Shown: positions 7,977 to 14,301 of the stretch, piece after piece
Layout: each line of letters begins with the position of its first letter
Numbering within the stretch: position 1 is the first letter of the stretch
From: JBOFDK01 sp051656485
GTDB lineage: Bacteria; Bacillota; Clostridia; Lachnospirales; Cellulosilyticaceae
NCBI GenBank assembly: GCA_051656485.1
Contig: JBOGBZ010000232.1
Location: 1-15,894 of the forward strand
Direction of reading: 5' to 3'
Length of the DNA stretch: 15,894 bases
Program-made: the position numbers and the translations under genes
The notes under the pieces: model-generated
What the model was told of the DNA's origin: nothing
Seen by the model: only the letters and a program-made list of their open reading frames with translations
The model's database searches: none

Positions 7977-8030
7977 AAAAAGCATAGGCCTTCCAAGGTA
8001 AGAGATACTTGGAGGGCCTATGCTTTTTTT
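7977..8030 (+). terminator. Strong rho-independent terminator of asnS
   Basis: A stem of 21 pairs with one G-U wobble is formed by 7977-7997 and 8008-8028 around a 10-nt loop. The core is AAAAAGCATAGGCC with GGCCTATGCTTTTTTT. The T run extends the stem, and the mirrored A run suggests it could also stop transcription arriving from the other side. Confidence 0.95.
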
Positions 8031-8072
8031 GTTGGGTAAGAGCTAGGTATTAAGCGTAGGAACAGGGTGTTA

Positions 8073-8170
8073 CACCTCTTCAGCTTCGTGTACGTCTTCT
8101 GAGAAAGAACTCGCTGAGCACAAAGGCTTGGGCTTGGGAGCTCACCTCTTCAGTTTCGTGTCCGTCTTTT
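8073..8170. repeat. Pair of 28-bp direct repeats in the intergenic region
   Basis: Copies at 8073-8100 and 8143-8170 share 25 of 28 bases and are offset by 70 bp. The shared core is CACCTCTTCAG-Y-TTCGTGT-M-CGTCTT. The second copy is part of the 5' arm of the large palindrome that follows. The two copies may be edges of neighbouring or partly deleted copies of one dispersed element. Confidence 0.8.
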
Positions 8171-8310
8171 AAGAGCTACTAGGCTTAGTTCTTTCGTAAC
8201 GTCGTAAACTCGCTAACGCTCAGACAGTACTCCTAAAACCACTCAATCACTTTCACTAAGTAGCTCTAAAAAAGACTACCAATGAAACTTCCGAGGTGTG
8301 CTCCCAGCCC
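8130..8310. repeat. 181-bp imperfect palindrome, MITE/REP-like foldback element
   Basis: Three nested stems line up on one axis. Bases 8130-8148 (GGGCTTGGGAGCTCACCTC) pair with 8293-8310, with one bulge and one mismatch. AGTTTC (8153-8158) pairs with GAAACT (8284-8289). GTCTTTTAAGAGCTACT (8164-8180) plus CTTAGT (8183-8188) pairs with 8255-8276. The centre of about 65 nt is unpaired or weakly paired and includes CTCGCTAACGCTCAGACAG. No open frame of useful size lies in it. The shape fits a non-autonomous mobile element or a dispersed structured repeat. The flanking AGGCTTGGG at 8124-8132 and 8339-8347 is a possible but unproven target duplication. Confidence 0.7.
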
Positions 8311-8462
8311 TTCCGATGGTGTACTAGCAGCTCGTTGGAGGCTTGGGGCCTATCTATGGCAGTAGTTATAAAAGAGGGGACTAGCAAGTGTGGAGTTAAG
8401 TGGTAAAAAGATTTAGAATATGATAAAATTTAGAAAAATAAATCAACGCTAGGGAGAATGGA
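8311..8462. other. Spacer between the palindrome and the accessory genes
   Basis: No gene or strong hairpin was seen here. The only candidate signal is an extended -10, TGATAAAAT (8421-8429), with a weak -35 match TGGTAA at 8401-8406. It would start transcription about 30 bp ahead of the first accessory gene. Confidence 0.4.
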
Positions 8463-8849
8463 ATGGAAAGAAACTATACAGTAATAAAAGATTATGAATG
8501 TGAGAATGAGGACCCTATCAGGTTAGTGAAGGGTGACACAGTCCAGGTGGGGGAGAAATCTAATGACGATGGACCATGGCCGAACTGGATTTATTGTATT
8601 TCAGATAGAACCCAAAAAGAGGGATGGACACCTGTTCAGCTATTAGAAATAAAAGATAAAGTTGGCATTGCGATAATGGACTATGATGCCAAAGAGATGA
8701 CAGTATGTGAAGGGGATAAATTAGAGGGTAGTACCAAATTAAATGGATGGATCTGGTGTAGACGTTGTAGTGATCAAGAAGAAGGCTGGGTGCCAGAGTA
8801 TTGTCTAAGACAAGATACTGAGGGAGTATTAGGAGATGGTGTAGAATGA
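8463..8849 (+). CDS. Small cytoplasmic protein with two SH3-like domains
   Basis: The 128-aa protein consists almost wholly of two copies of an SH3-like beta-barrel pattern. Repeat 1 (about 3-62) has YTVIKDYEC, then KGDTVQV, NWIYC and EGWTPVQLL. Repeat 2 (about 67-117) has GIAIMDYDA, EGDKL, GWIWCR and EGWVPEYCL. This order (ALYDY-like start, xGD turn, W in the middle, G-W-V-P-xx-Y/L end) is that of eukaryotic-type or variant SH3 domains and not of cell-wall SH3b. There is no signal peptide, so it should act in the cytoplasm. Ligand and function are unknown. The start follows AGGGAG at 8451-8456. Its stop overlaps the start of the next gene by 4 bp (ATGA), so the two are probably translated together. 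Confidence 0.72.
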   Translation: MERNYTVIKDYECENEDPIRLVKGDTVQVGEKSNDDGPWPNWIYCISDRTQKEGWTPVQLLEIKDKVGIAIMDYDAKEMTVCEGDKLEGSTKLNGWIWCRRCSDQEEGWVPEYCLRQDTEGVLGDGVE

Positions 8850-9226
8850 GAAAGAAAATATTAGCTATAGGGGGCGCCTGCATTTTACTTGTGGGAGTAT
8901 TATTCTTAGGGGCTAGATATGGATGGAGACTTTTTGGAGTGAGAGCTTGTGTGAATCCAGATGATATATATATTGAAAGTGTTACACAAGAAAAAGGGCG
9001 CTATGAAATTAGAGGAGGTGTTTGGGATAGTGTATCAGCATTTGTCGGCTACACATCGGTGATCGAGGGGGAAGATATTTATATAGGGCTTAAGTACAAC
9101 CAGCTTTTAGGGTTTATAGATAGAAATGGTAGCTTTGAAGTCGAAGTTGATTGTGATATGACTGAACACGGATACAACATCTATATAGTAGATGGGGAAA
9201 ATAAAAAGTTGATTTGGCCTGAATAA
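8846..9226 (+). CDS. Membrane-anchored protein of unknown function
   Basis: The family was not recognised. The 126-aa product begins MRKK and then has a hydrophobic stretch (about 5-24), which suits a signal anchor with the remainder outside the membrane. Cys11 lies inside that stretch, but the preceding IGGA is not a good lipobox, so a lipoprotein is unlikely. The rest is beta-strand-rich (YIESVTQEKGRYEIRGGVW, then IYIGLKYNQLLGF and SFEVEVDCDM). Cys35 and Cys103 could form a disulphide if exported. It overlaps the SH3-like gene by 4 bp, which suggests partner proteins, one on each side of the membrane or one docking at it; that is inference. Confidence 0.75.
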   Translation: MRKKILAIGGACILLVGVLFLGARYGWRLFGVRACVNPDDIYIESVTQEKGRYEIRGGVWDSVSAFVGYTSVIEGEDIYIGLKYNQLLGFIDRNGSFEVEVDCDMTEHGYNIYIVDGENKKLIWPE

Positions 9227-9248
9227 TAAACAATAAAAGGAGAATAGC

Positions 9249-9686
9249 ATGTGTCAAGAATGTTATACAGAACAGAGTAGGATAACACCATTATTAAATC
9301 CGAGAGAGTGTTTGGAGAATCATACCCAGTATATATGTGGTACATGTGGTCGTTGTATATGTATTGAGCACGATCCACATAGAGGATTGCAAAGATGGCA
9401 TTTTCCTTTCAAGTCGTTGGAAATTGCAAAGCTTTATTTAAGGGCAGCTGATTATACGATGAAGCAATCTTGTGGGATTTATGAGATAAAGAATAGTAAG
9501 GGACGCGTGTCTTACAAGATATTTGTGAAGGAAGAGGATTTAGAGGTGTACTTGAAGAAGAATAAGGATAAAGTTTGTGAGCAGATGGCGCCTGTATTGA
9601 GTATGACAGAGTATAAGGAGTATGCTCAGACAGAGGTTAGAAAATTAACAGAAGACGAAAGAGAACGTTATCTAGCGGAACGTTAA
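9249..9686 (+). CDS. Cys/His-rich putative zinc-binding protein, function unknown
   Basis: This 145-aa protein is not a family I can name. Its first 45 residues are rich in possible metal ligands: Cys2 and Cys5 (CxxC), Cys21, then Cys30, Cys33, Cys36 and Cys38 (CGTCGRCIC), followed by His41 and His44. That density suggests one or two zinc sites. The C-terminal half has a strand pair (GIYEIKNSKGRVSYKIFV, 76-93) and a charged helix rich in Glu and Lys, ending LTEDERERYLAER. No signal peptide is present. The start follows AAAGGAGA at 9236-9243. It lies 22 bp after the membrane protein and 39 bp before a GNAT gene, so it is probably co-transcribed. Confidence 0.72.
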   Translation: MCQECYTEQSRITPLLNPRECLENHTQYICGTCGRCICIEHDPHRGLQRWHFPFKSLEIAKLYLRAADYTMKQSCGIYEIKNSKGRVSYKIFVKEEDLEVYLKKNKDKVCEQMAPVLSMTEYKEYAQTEVRKLTEDERERYLAER

Positions 9687-9725
9687 TAAGATAAGAGATA
9701 AAGTAATGGGAAGGGAGTAGCAACA

Positions 9726-10253
9726 ATGAAAATAAAGTTAATCAAGCCTACATTAGCATATGGTGATGATATTATGAACTATAAAGAAGAGTTTATAGAA
9801 TCGGGAGAGAGTATGGCGGGATGTGGCAACTTAAGAGAATGTGCATCGGCTAAAGAGTGGATTGATACACTAAGCATACGTGAAAATGAAGACACTTGTC
9901 CTGAAGATAAGGTGCCTTCAACGACATATATTGCAGTGAGAGTGTGTGACGATAAAATCGTGGGCGTTATTGATATAAGACATCATATTAATAATCCTAT
10001 TCTAAGTGTGTGGGGAGGACATATTGGCTATTCAGTGAGACCGTCTGAGAGGCAAAAAGGTTATGCTACTGAAATGCTAAGACAAGCGTTAACGAAGTGT
10101 AAGGTGTATGGTTTTGATAAGGTGCTGGTAACTTGTGACCATGAGAATATCGCTAGTAAGAAAACGATTATTGCTAATGGTGGGGGATTTGATAAGGAAG
10201 TAAGTGTAGATGGTGAAAAGATAGAGAGGTATTGGATTGAACTGGAGGCATAG
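9726..10253 (+). CDS. GNAT-family N-acetyltransferase
   Basis: This cytoplasmic enzyme would transfer an acetyl group from acetyl-CoA to an amine; the substrate is unknown. The 175-aa product shows GNAT motif A, GYSVRPSERQKGYATEML (101-118), whose R-x-x-G-Y-A segment binds the CoA pyrophosphate. Motif B is VTCDHENIASKKTIIANGG (135-153). The N-terminal part (PTLAYGDDIMNYKEEF and later SAKEWIDTL) resembles the predicted-acetyltransferase group COG3981, which is a family-level guess. The ribosome site GGGAAGGGAG lies at 9709-9718. The next gene starts 11 bp after the stop codon. Confidence 0.88.
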   Translation: MKIKLIKPTLAYGDDIMNYKEEFIESGESMAGCGNLRECASAKEWIDTLSIRENEDTCPEDKVPSTTYIAVRVCDDKIVGVIDIRHHINNPILSVWGGHIGYSVRPSERQKGYATEMLRQALTKCKVYGFDKVLVTCDHENIASKKTIIANGGGFDKEVSVDGEKIERYWIELEA

Positions 10254-10264
10254 GGGGATTTTTA

Positions 10265-11131
10265 ATGGAATTATTAGCAAAAGAACTTGAGCAAATGAAA
10301 ATAGGCTATGAGTCTTTCGAAATAATACAAGAAAAAGACGGAATCGTTGTTGCTAGGGTCAAAACAAAGAAGGAGAGCGTCATTATTAAATACTTTGAAA
10401 ATGGGGCATTCCGTAGAGAAATTGAAAACTATAAGATGCTAGCAGCTTTAGATATTCCTACGCTAAATATTATTTGTACAACAGAGAAAGCGTTGTTGAT
10501 GGAGGATATTTGTGCAAGTAATAGCTATCGATTAGGTATTAAGGAAGATTTAGATGATGTGACCACAGCGACATTGGTGGCAGGATGGTATCGGTTGCTA
10601 CATGACAAAGGAAGTGCTTACATAGAGCAAAGTAACAATGGGATTTATTTGTATGATGAAAATGACAAAGTGACATTAGCAAATATTCAGCAGATAAAAG
10701 ACAAAACACAGACACATGGGTTAAGCGTATGGAAGCTTATTGAAGATCATTATGATAGCATTCATAAGTATATGAGTCGTATGAAACGAACGTTAACCTA
10801 TAATGATTTCTACTATACGAATTTAATTGTAGCCAAGGAACAAACATCTGCCATGATGTATGACTACAATCTTCTCGGAAAAGGTTATGTTTATGCAGAT
10901 ATTAGAAATGTTTGTTCGTCACTTTCCCCAAGAGCGAAGGAGGCTTTCTTAAGTGCCTATGGGGAGTACAACGAGGAGGAAATCCTAGTAGATGAGGTTG
11001 TATCTGTCATCATAGATTTATATATAGCATCGGAGAGAGAAAGGTTCCCAGCTTGGGCGAAGGAAAGTTTAGATGTACTCAGAGGTGGGTACGAATATAA
11101 GGTAAGAGAATTACTTGAGCTTGTGAGATAA
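10265..11131 (+). CDS. APH/choline-kinase-fold phosphotransferase
   Basis: This is a predicted small-molecule kinase of the aminoglycoside-phosphotransferase superfamily, 288 aa, near the usual length. Visible elements are the ATP-site Lys42 (VIIKYF), a likely partner Glu in RREIENY (50-56), the hinge LLMED (77-81), the catalytic loop YNDFYYTN (179-186, Asp181 and Asn186), and the metal-binding Asp200 in MMYDYN. The first residue of the usual HxD motif is Tyr179, not His; Asp and Asn needed for catalysis are kept. Many chromosomal Firmicute members are not resistance genes, so antibiotic inactivation should not be assumed. The start follows AGGGGGA at 10252-10258, overlapping the end of the GNAT gene. 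Confidence 0.82.
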   Translation: MELLAKELEQMKIGYESFEIIQEKDGIVVARVKTKKESVIIKYFENGAFRREIENYKMLAALDIPTLNIICTTEKALLMEDICASNSYRLGIKEDLDDVTTATLVAGWYRLLHDKGSAYIEQSNNGIYLYDENDKVTLANIQQIKDKTQTHGLSVWKLIEDHYDSIHKYMSRMKRTLTYNDFYYTNLIVAKEQTSAMMYDYNLLGKGYVYADIRNVCSSLSPRAKEAFLSAYGEYNEEEILVDEVVSVIIDLYIASERERFPAWAKESLDVLRGGYEYKVRELLELVR

Positions 11132-11168
11132 GGCAAATGGCTCGTTGCAAAGTAAAGGGGGAAAAGAC

Positions 11169-11867
11169 ATGAAAACAATAGGATTAATCGGTGGGATGAG
11201 TTGGGAAAGTACAGTAACATATTATCAAATCATTAATGAGACAATCAAAGAAGAGTTGGGTGGCTTACACTCAGCAAAAATACTGCTTTATAGTGTGGAT
11301 TTCGCTGAGATAGAAGCGTGTCAGGTGAAGGGCGAATGGGACAAAAGTGCAGCTATTTTGAGTGATGCAGCCAAGCGGTTGGAAAAGGCTGGTGCAGACT
11401 TCCTTATTATTTGTACCAATACGATGCACAAGGTGGTACCACAGATACAAGAGAGCGTGCGTATACCGATAATTCATATTGCAGATGCAACGGCAGAAGC
11501 ATTAAAGAAAGCACAGATTAAGAAAGTGGCACTGCTTGGGACGAAGTATACGATGACGCAGGATTTCTATAAAGAAAGAATAGAAAGTAATGGTATAGAG
11601 GTGGTGATTCCAGAGGAAGCAGATGTAGAGCTTGTGAATCAGGTGATCTATGATGAATTATGCCTAGGTAAGATTAATGACGCATCCAGAAAAGAATATG
11701 TACGTATTATTGAAGCGCTTAGAGAAAGAGGGGCACAAGGGGTCATACTTGGATGTACGGAAATTGGTTTATTGATCCAACAAAAGGATACAGTGTTACC
11801 CGTTTTTGATACAGCACAGATACATGCACAGGCGGCAGCACTGCAAGCGATTGATACATTGGTGTAG
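11169..11867 (+). CDS. Aspartate/glutamate racemase-family amino-acid racemase
   Basis: This is a cofactor-independent racemase that swaps L and D forms of an amino acid through two Cys residues acting as acid and base. The 232-aa product has MKTIGLIGGMSWEST at its start, the first catalytic Cys82 in ICTNTMHK (81-88) and the second, Cys196, in LGCTEIGLL (194-202), so it should be active. The pattern matches the aspartate-racemase/YgeA/RacX group, some of which have broad specificity, and not MurI. The ATG at 11169 was chosen because AAAGGGGGA (11154-11162) precedes it at good spacing; an upstream in-frame TTG at 11145 has no such site. It follows the kinase by 37 bp. D-amino acids made here could feed the cell wall or signal during stationary phase, which is inference. 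Confidence 0.9.
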   Translation: MKTIGLIGGMSWESTVTYYQIINETIKEELGGLHSAKILLYSVDFAEIEACQVKGEWDKSAAILSDAAKRLEKAGADFLIICTNTMHKVVPQIQESVRIPIIHIADATAEALKKAQIKKVALLGTKYTMTQDFYKERIESNGIEVVIPEEADVELVNQVIYDELCLGKINDASRKEYVRIIEALRERGAQGVILGCTEIGLLIQQKDTVLPVFDTAQIHAQAAALQAIDTLV

Positions 11868-11930
11868 TTAGGTGAGGGAGAAGTTTTATAAAGAAGCGAA
11901 AGAACTTAGTGATGATGGGAGACGATACAT

Positions 11931-12818
11931 ATGAAAATGAATGATAAGTGCTTACCTTGTTTGGTAAATCAAGTCATAAAAGTTGCAGATATAACGGGGG
12001 CACAAGATAGGCAGAGTCTATATGCGAAGGTTTTCAAGTACTTAAGCACCCTTAATTTTAGTGAAACAAATCCTGAAATTATTGGGGGTACTTTTGAAAT
12101 ATTAAAAGAGCACATAGGCAATTCTGATCCTTACAAAGAAGTAAGAAGATACTACAATGCATTATTTCTCGAAAAGATAGAGCAGATAAATGAAAGGATT
12201 GAAGCGGGGGCAGATAAGTTTGAAATGGCTATCAAGTATGCTATTATTGGAAACATTATCGATTTTAATCCGAGTCATTCTATAACTGAAAAAGATATCA
12301 TGCATTGGTTTGATCAAGCAGAATCGTTAGAGCTTGTGATTAATCATATAGATTATTTGAAAGAAGATATCGGGAGGAGCAACACGCTTATCTATATAGG
12401 AGACAACTGTGGTGAGATATGCTTAGATAAAGTGCTGATAAAAGTCATAAAATCCATTAATCCTAAGCTTCATATTTACTTTGGCGTGAGGGGAACACCT
12501 GTAGTCAATGATTCGATAGAAGAAGATGCCTATTTTGTAGGGATAGATGACTACGCACAGATTATAAGTAATGGGGACCGCTCATTGGGGACAGTGCTGC
12601 ATCGTACAAGTAAGGCGTTCCAAGAGGTTTATGAAAATGCAGATATTGTGATTTCAAAGGGGCAGGCAAATTACGAAAGCTTAAGTGAAGACACAGTGAA
12701 AAACATTTATTATCTTTTGATGACCAAGTGCAGTGTGATTGCTTCGCATATTGGTGTGCCAGAACATTCATTGGTGTGTTTGAATAAAAAGAGAAAGAAT
12801 GAGAGGGGTAGCAAATGA
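11931..12818 (+). CDS. DUF89 (ARMT1-like) damage-control phosphatase
   Basis: This is a metal-dependent phosphatase of the DUF89 family, whose studied members hydrolyse damaged or excess sugar phosphates and related phosphometabolites. The 295-aa protein shows the N-terminal KCLPCLVNQ (6-14), then IGDNCGEICLDK (156-167) with the metal-binding Asp-Asn pair, TPVVNDS (189-195), SNGDRSLGT (213-221) and SKGQANYES (242-250) with the conserved Lys. These are the diagnostic residues in the right order, and the length fits the stand-alone bacterial/archaeal subfamily. The start has GGGAG at 11917-11921; a second Met two codons later is also possible. The stop overlaps the start of the VOC gene by 4 bp (ATGA), so the two are translationally coupled. 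The true substrate is unknown. Confidence 0.88.
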   Translation: MKMNDKCLPCLVNQVIKVADITGAQDRQSLYAKVFKYLSTLNFSETNPEIIGGTFEILKEHIGNSDPYKEVRRYYNALFLEKIEQINERIEAGADKFEMAIKYAIIGNIIDFNPSHSITEKDIMHWFDQAESLELVINHIDYLKEDIGRSNTLIYIGDNCGEICLDKVLIKVIKSINPKLHIYFGVRGTPVVNDSIEEDAYFVGIDDYAQIISNGDRSLGTVLHRTSKAFQEVYENADIVISKGQANYESLSEDTVKNIYYLLMTKCSVIASHIGVPEHSLVCLNKKRKNERGSK

Positions 12819-13249
12819 ACAAAATTACGTGTATATGCTTAGGGGTAAGAAGTATGGAAAAAGCAATAAAGTTTTATAGAGATGAACTTGGGTTTGAGAC
12901 GGATGAAAAGGGCAATAACCCTGATGTCATATTTTTTAATACGCCGGGCACAAAGTTTGAGCTCTATCCACTGGAACTATTAGCTAAAGATATTAGTGAG
13001 GAAAATACACCTAAGATTGCGAATGGCTTTGGAGGCATTACTTTAGCCTATAATGTGGAACACAAAGAAGAGGTGGATAAAGTTATAGAAAAGGTTAGAA
13101 GTGCAGGTGCACAGGTTGTTAAAGAACCACAAGATGTATTTTGGGGAGGATACCATGCATACTTTGCTGATTTAGATGGGTACTATTGGGAGGTAGCATG
13201 GGGACCTAACTTTAAATATGATGATAAAGGAATGCTTTGTTTTGAGTAG
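12815..13249 (+). CDS. VOC-fold protein (glyoxalase/bleomycin-resistance superfamily)
   Basis: The 144-aa product has the two beta-alpha-beta-beta-beta modules of the vicinal-oxygen-chelate fold. The first holds LGVRSMEKAIKFYRDELGF (9-27) and KFELYPLE (47-54). The second runs from FGGITLAYNV to YFADLDGYYWEVAWGP. Possible metal or substrate ligands are Glu49 and the Glu of WEVA; the His or Gln usual on the first strand is not obvious (ITCICLGV). Members include glyoxalase I, dioxygenases, epimerases and antibiotic-binding proteins, so no reaction is assigned. The 4-bp overlap with the DUF89 phosphatase gene points to a shared function. A ribosome site AGAGGGG at 12801-12807 lies inside the end of that gene. 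Confidence 0.87.
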   Translation: MNKITCICLGVRSMEKAIKFYRDELGFETDEKGNNPDVIFFNTPGTKFELYPLELLAKDISEENTPKIANGFGGITLAYNVEHKEEVDKVIEKVRSAGAQVVKEPQDVFWGGYHAYFADLDGYYWEVAWGPNFKYDDKGMLCFE

Positions 13250-13268
13250 ATCAACACCGATTTATAAT
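13242..13268 (+). promoter_or_regulatory. Possible internal promoter before the second GNAT gene
   Basis: A perfect TATAAT (13263-13268) lies 15 bp after TTGAGT (13242-13247). The spacing is short and the -35 imperfect. If used, it would begin a separate transcript for the last two genes; otherwise they read through from upstream. Confidence 0.35.
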
Positions 13269-13309
13269 TAAGTCAGATATGACATTTAAAGTAGAAGGAA
13301 AGAGGGGAA

Positions 13310-13864
13310 ATGATGTTTAGTGAAAAAGGTAATTTAATTATTAGAAGTGCAACAATAGAGGATGCAGAAATAGTGACTCAGTGGTGGAATGATAGTGAGG
13401 TGATGGCGCATGCTGGGTTTCCTAATGGACTTGGACAATCAGTAGAAGAAACAATAAGCCAGATTAAACGAAATGAAGGTAAGCTCTCACAATTATGTAT
13501 CATTGAGGTGGATCATACACCTGTTGGGGAACTTAGTTTTGGTATAGGCCCAGACTTTGCTGTTATAGGTATCAAAATATGTGATGACACTTCTCAAAAT
13601 AAGGGGTATGGAACCAAAGTGTTGAAGATGCTAGTAGAGTATCTGTTCACGGATGAAACAATTAATAAGGATGGGAAAATTGAAAAGATACAATTAGATA
13701 CGAATATCAACAACAAAAGGGCACAACATGTCTACGAAGCATTAGGATTTAAAAAAGTTGCTATCAATAAAGATGCATTCACCAATCAACTAGGGGAGAT
13801 GCAGACAACCGTTGATTATGAAATGACGAGGGAAGCTTATGAGCGGGGATGTATGGAAATCTAG
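13310..13864 (+). CDS. GNAT-family N-acetyltransferase (RimJ/RimL or AAC(6')-like type)
   Basis: This is an acetyl-CoA-dependent acetyltransferase of 184 aa. The N-terminus IIRSATIEDAEIVTQWWND (10-28) is the form seen in RimJ/L-type and some AAC(6')-type enzymes. Motif A is QNKGYGTKVLKML (96-108), and motif B is TNINNKRAQHVYEALGFKK (131-149). It differs clearly from the GNAT at 9726, so it is not a recent duplicate. Two adjacent ATG codons (13310 and 13313) could start it; AGAGGGGA at 13301-13308 is better spaced for the second. The substrate is unknown: protein N-termini, aminoglycosides and small amines are all used within the family. It is 61 bp downstream of the VOC gene, the longest gap but one among the accessory genes. 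Confidence 0.87.
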   Translation: MMFSEKGNLIIRSATIEDAEIVTQWWNDSEVMAHAGFPNGLGQSVEETISQIKRNEGKLSQLCIIEVDHTPVGELSFGIGPDFAVIGIKICDDTSQNKGYGTKVLKMLVEYLFTDETINKDGKIEKIQLDTNINNKRAQHVYEALGFKKVAINKDAFTNQLGEMQTTVDYEMTREAYERGCMEI

Positions 13865-13896
13865 TGTGTTTTGATTTGGAAGAGAGGGGGAGTAGT

Positions 13897-14301
13897 ATGA
13901 AGTATATGCATTTTAATATGTCTTGTCCGTATGCAGCATTAGCTAATTTGTTAGAAGCAATGGAAGTAGAGGTAGAAGATTTTGAAATTGTAAAAGCCAT
14001 TGGGTTGCCTTATGTATTTCAGTATGATGAGGAAGATGCAACTTATGTAGCAGGGCCACTTTTGCAAGGAAAGAAATGGTTTGACTATTACCTAGAGCCA
14101 AGAGGAATGACTTTTATAGAAGTTTTTTTGGGGAAAAGAGATGTATGTGAATTTTTGGATGAGGTCAAAAAGAAATGTATGATAGGACTTCATCTAGGAG
14201 CGAAACATGCCGTTATTTATGAAGGAAAAGAAAAGGGGAAATATAAATTTCTGGTAACTGTTCAGCCACTATCAAATAAAAATGAAATCACTTTCACCTA
14301 A
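13897..14301 (+). pseudogene. Cysteine-peptidase-like (C39/BtrH_N-like) gene cut by an IS66 element
   Basis: The native part is 119 codons (13897-14253). It has the layout of C39/BtrH_N-type papain-fold proteins: Cys10 in NMSCPYAALANLLEA (nucleophile position) followed by a helix, and HAVIYEG (104-110) where the catalytic His is expected. That family call is tentative. An IS66-family element enters exactly after codon 119 in the same frame, adding 15 codons (VTVQPLSNKNEITFT) and a TAA from the IS end. The expected remaining C-terminal part would lie beyond the IS, outside the window. The start ATG at 13897 is chosen for GAGAGGGGGAG at 13882-13892; an earlier in-frame ATG at 13849 overlaps the GNAT gene and lacks such a site. 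The shortened product is probably inactive. Confidence 0.7.
14254..14269. repeat. IS66 terminal inverted repeat, transposase 3' side
   Basis: GTAACTGTTCAGCCAC begins the element. The transposase stop codon (14272-14274, complement) is only 2 bp inside it. On the + strand this end is read as codons of the interrupted host gene. Confidence 0.95.

Noticed and set aside
8031..8462. CRISPR array or integron attC site in the repeat-rich gap
   Set aside because: There are only two direct-repeat copies, one of them part of a palindrome, with no regular spacers. No integrase is present, and the accessory genes downstream lack attC-like folds between them.
8846..8910. Lipoprotein signal at Cys11 of the membrane-anchored protein
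   Set aside because: The residues before Cys are IGGA, not the L-[AST]-[GA] pattern, and Cys lies in the middle of the hydrophobic stretch.
10265..11131. Calling the APH-like gene an antibiotic-resistance determinant
   Set aside because: Only the fold is evident. The HxD histidine is replaced and no resistance subfamily signature is recognisable.
11145..11168. TTG start for the racemase at 11145
   Set aside because: It has no ribosome site, and the strong AAAGGGGGA would lie inside the gene. The family starts at MKTIGLIGG.
13849..13896. ATG at 13849 as start of the interrupted gene
   Set aside because: It lies inside the GNAT gene with no ribosome site. GAGAGGGGGAG directly precedes the ATG at 13897.
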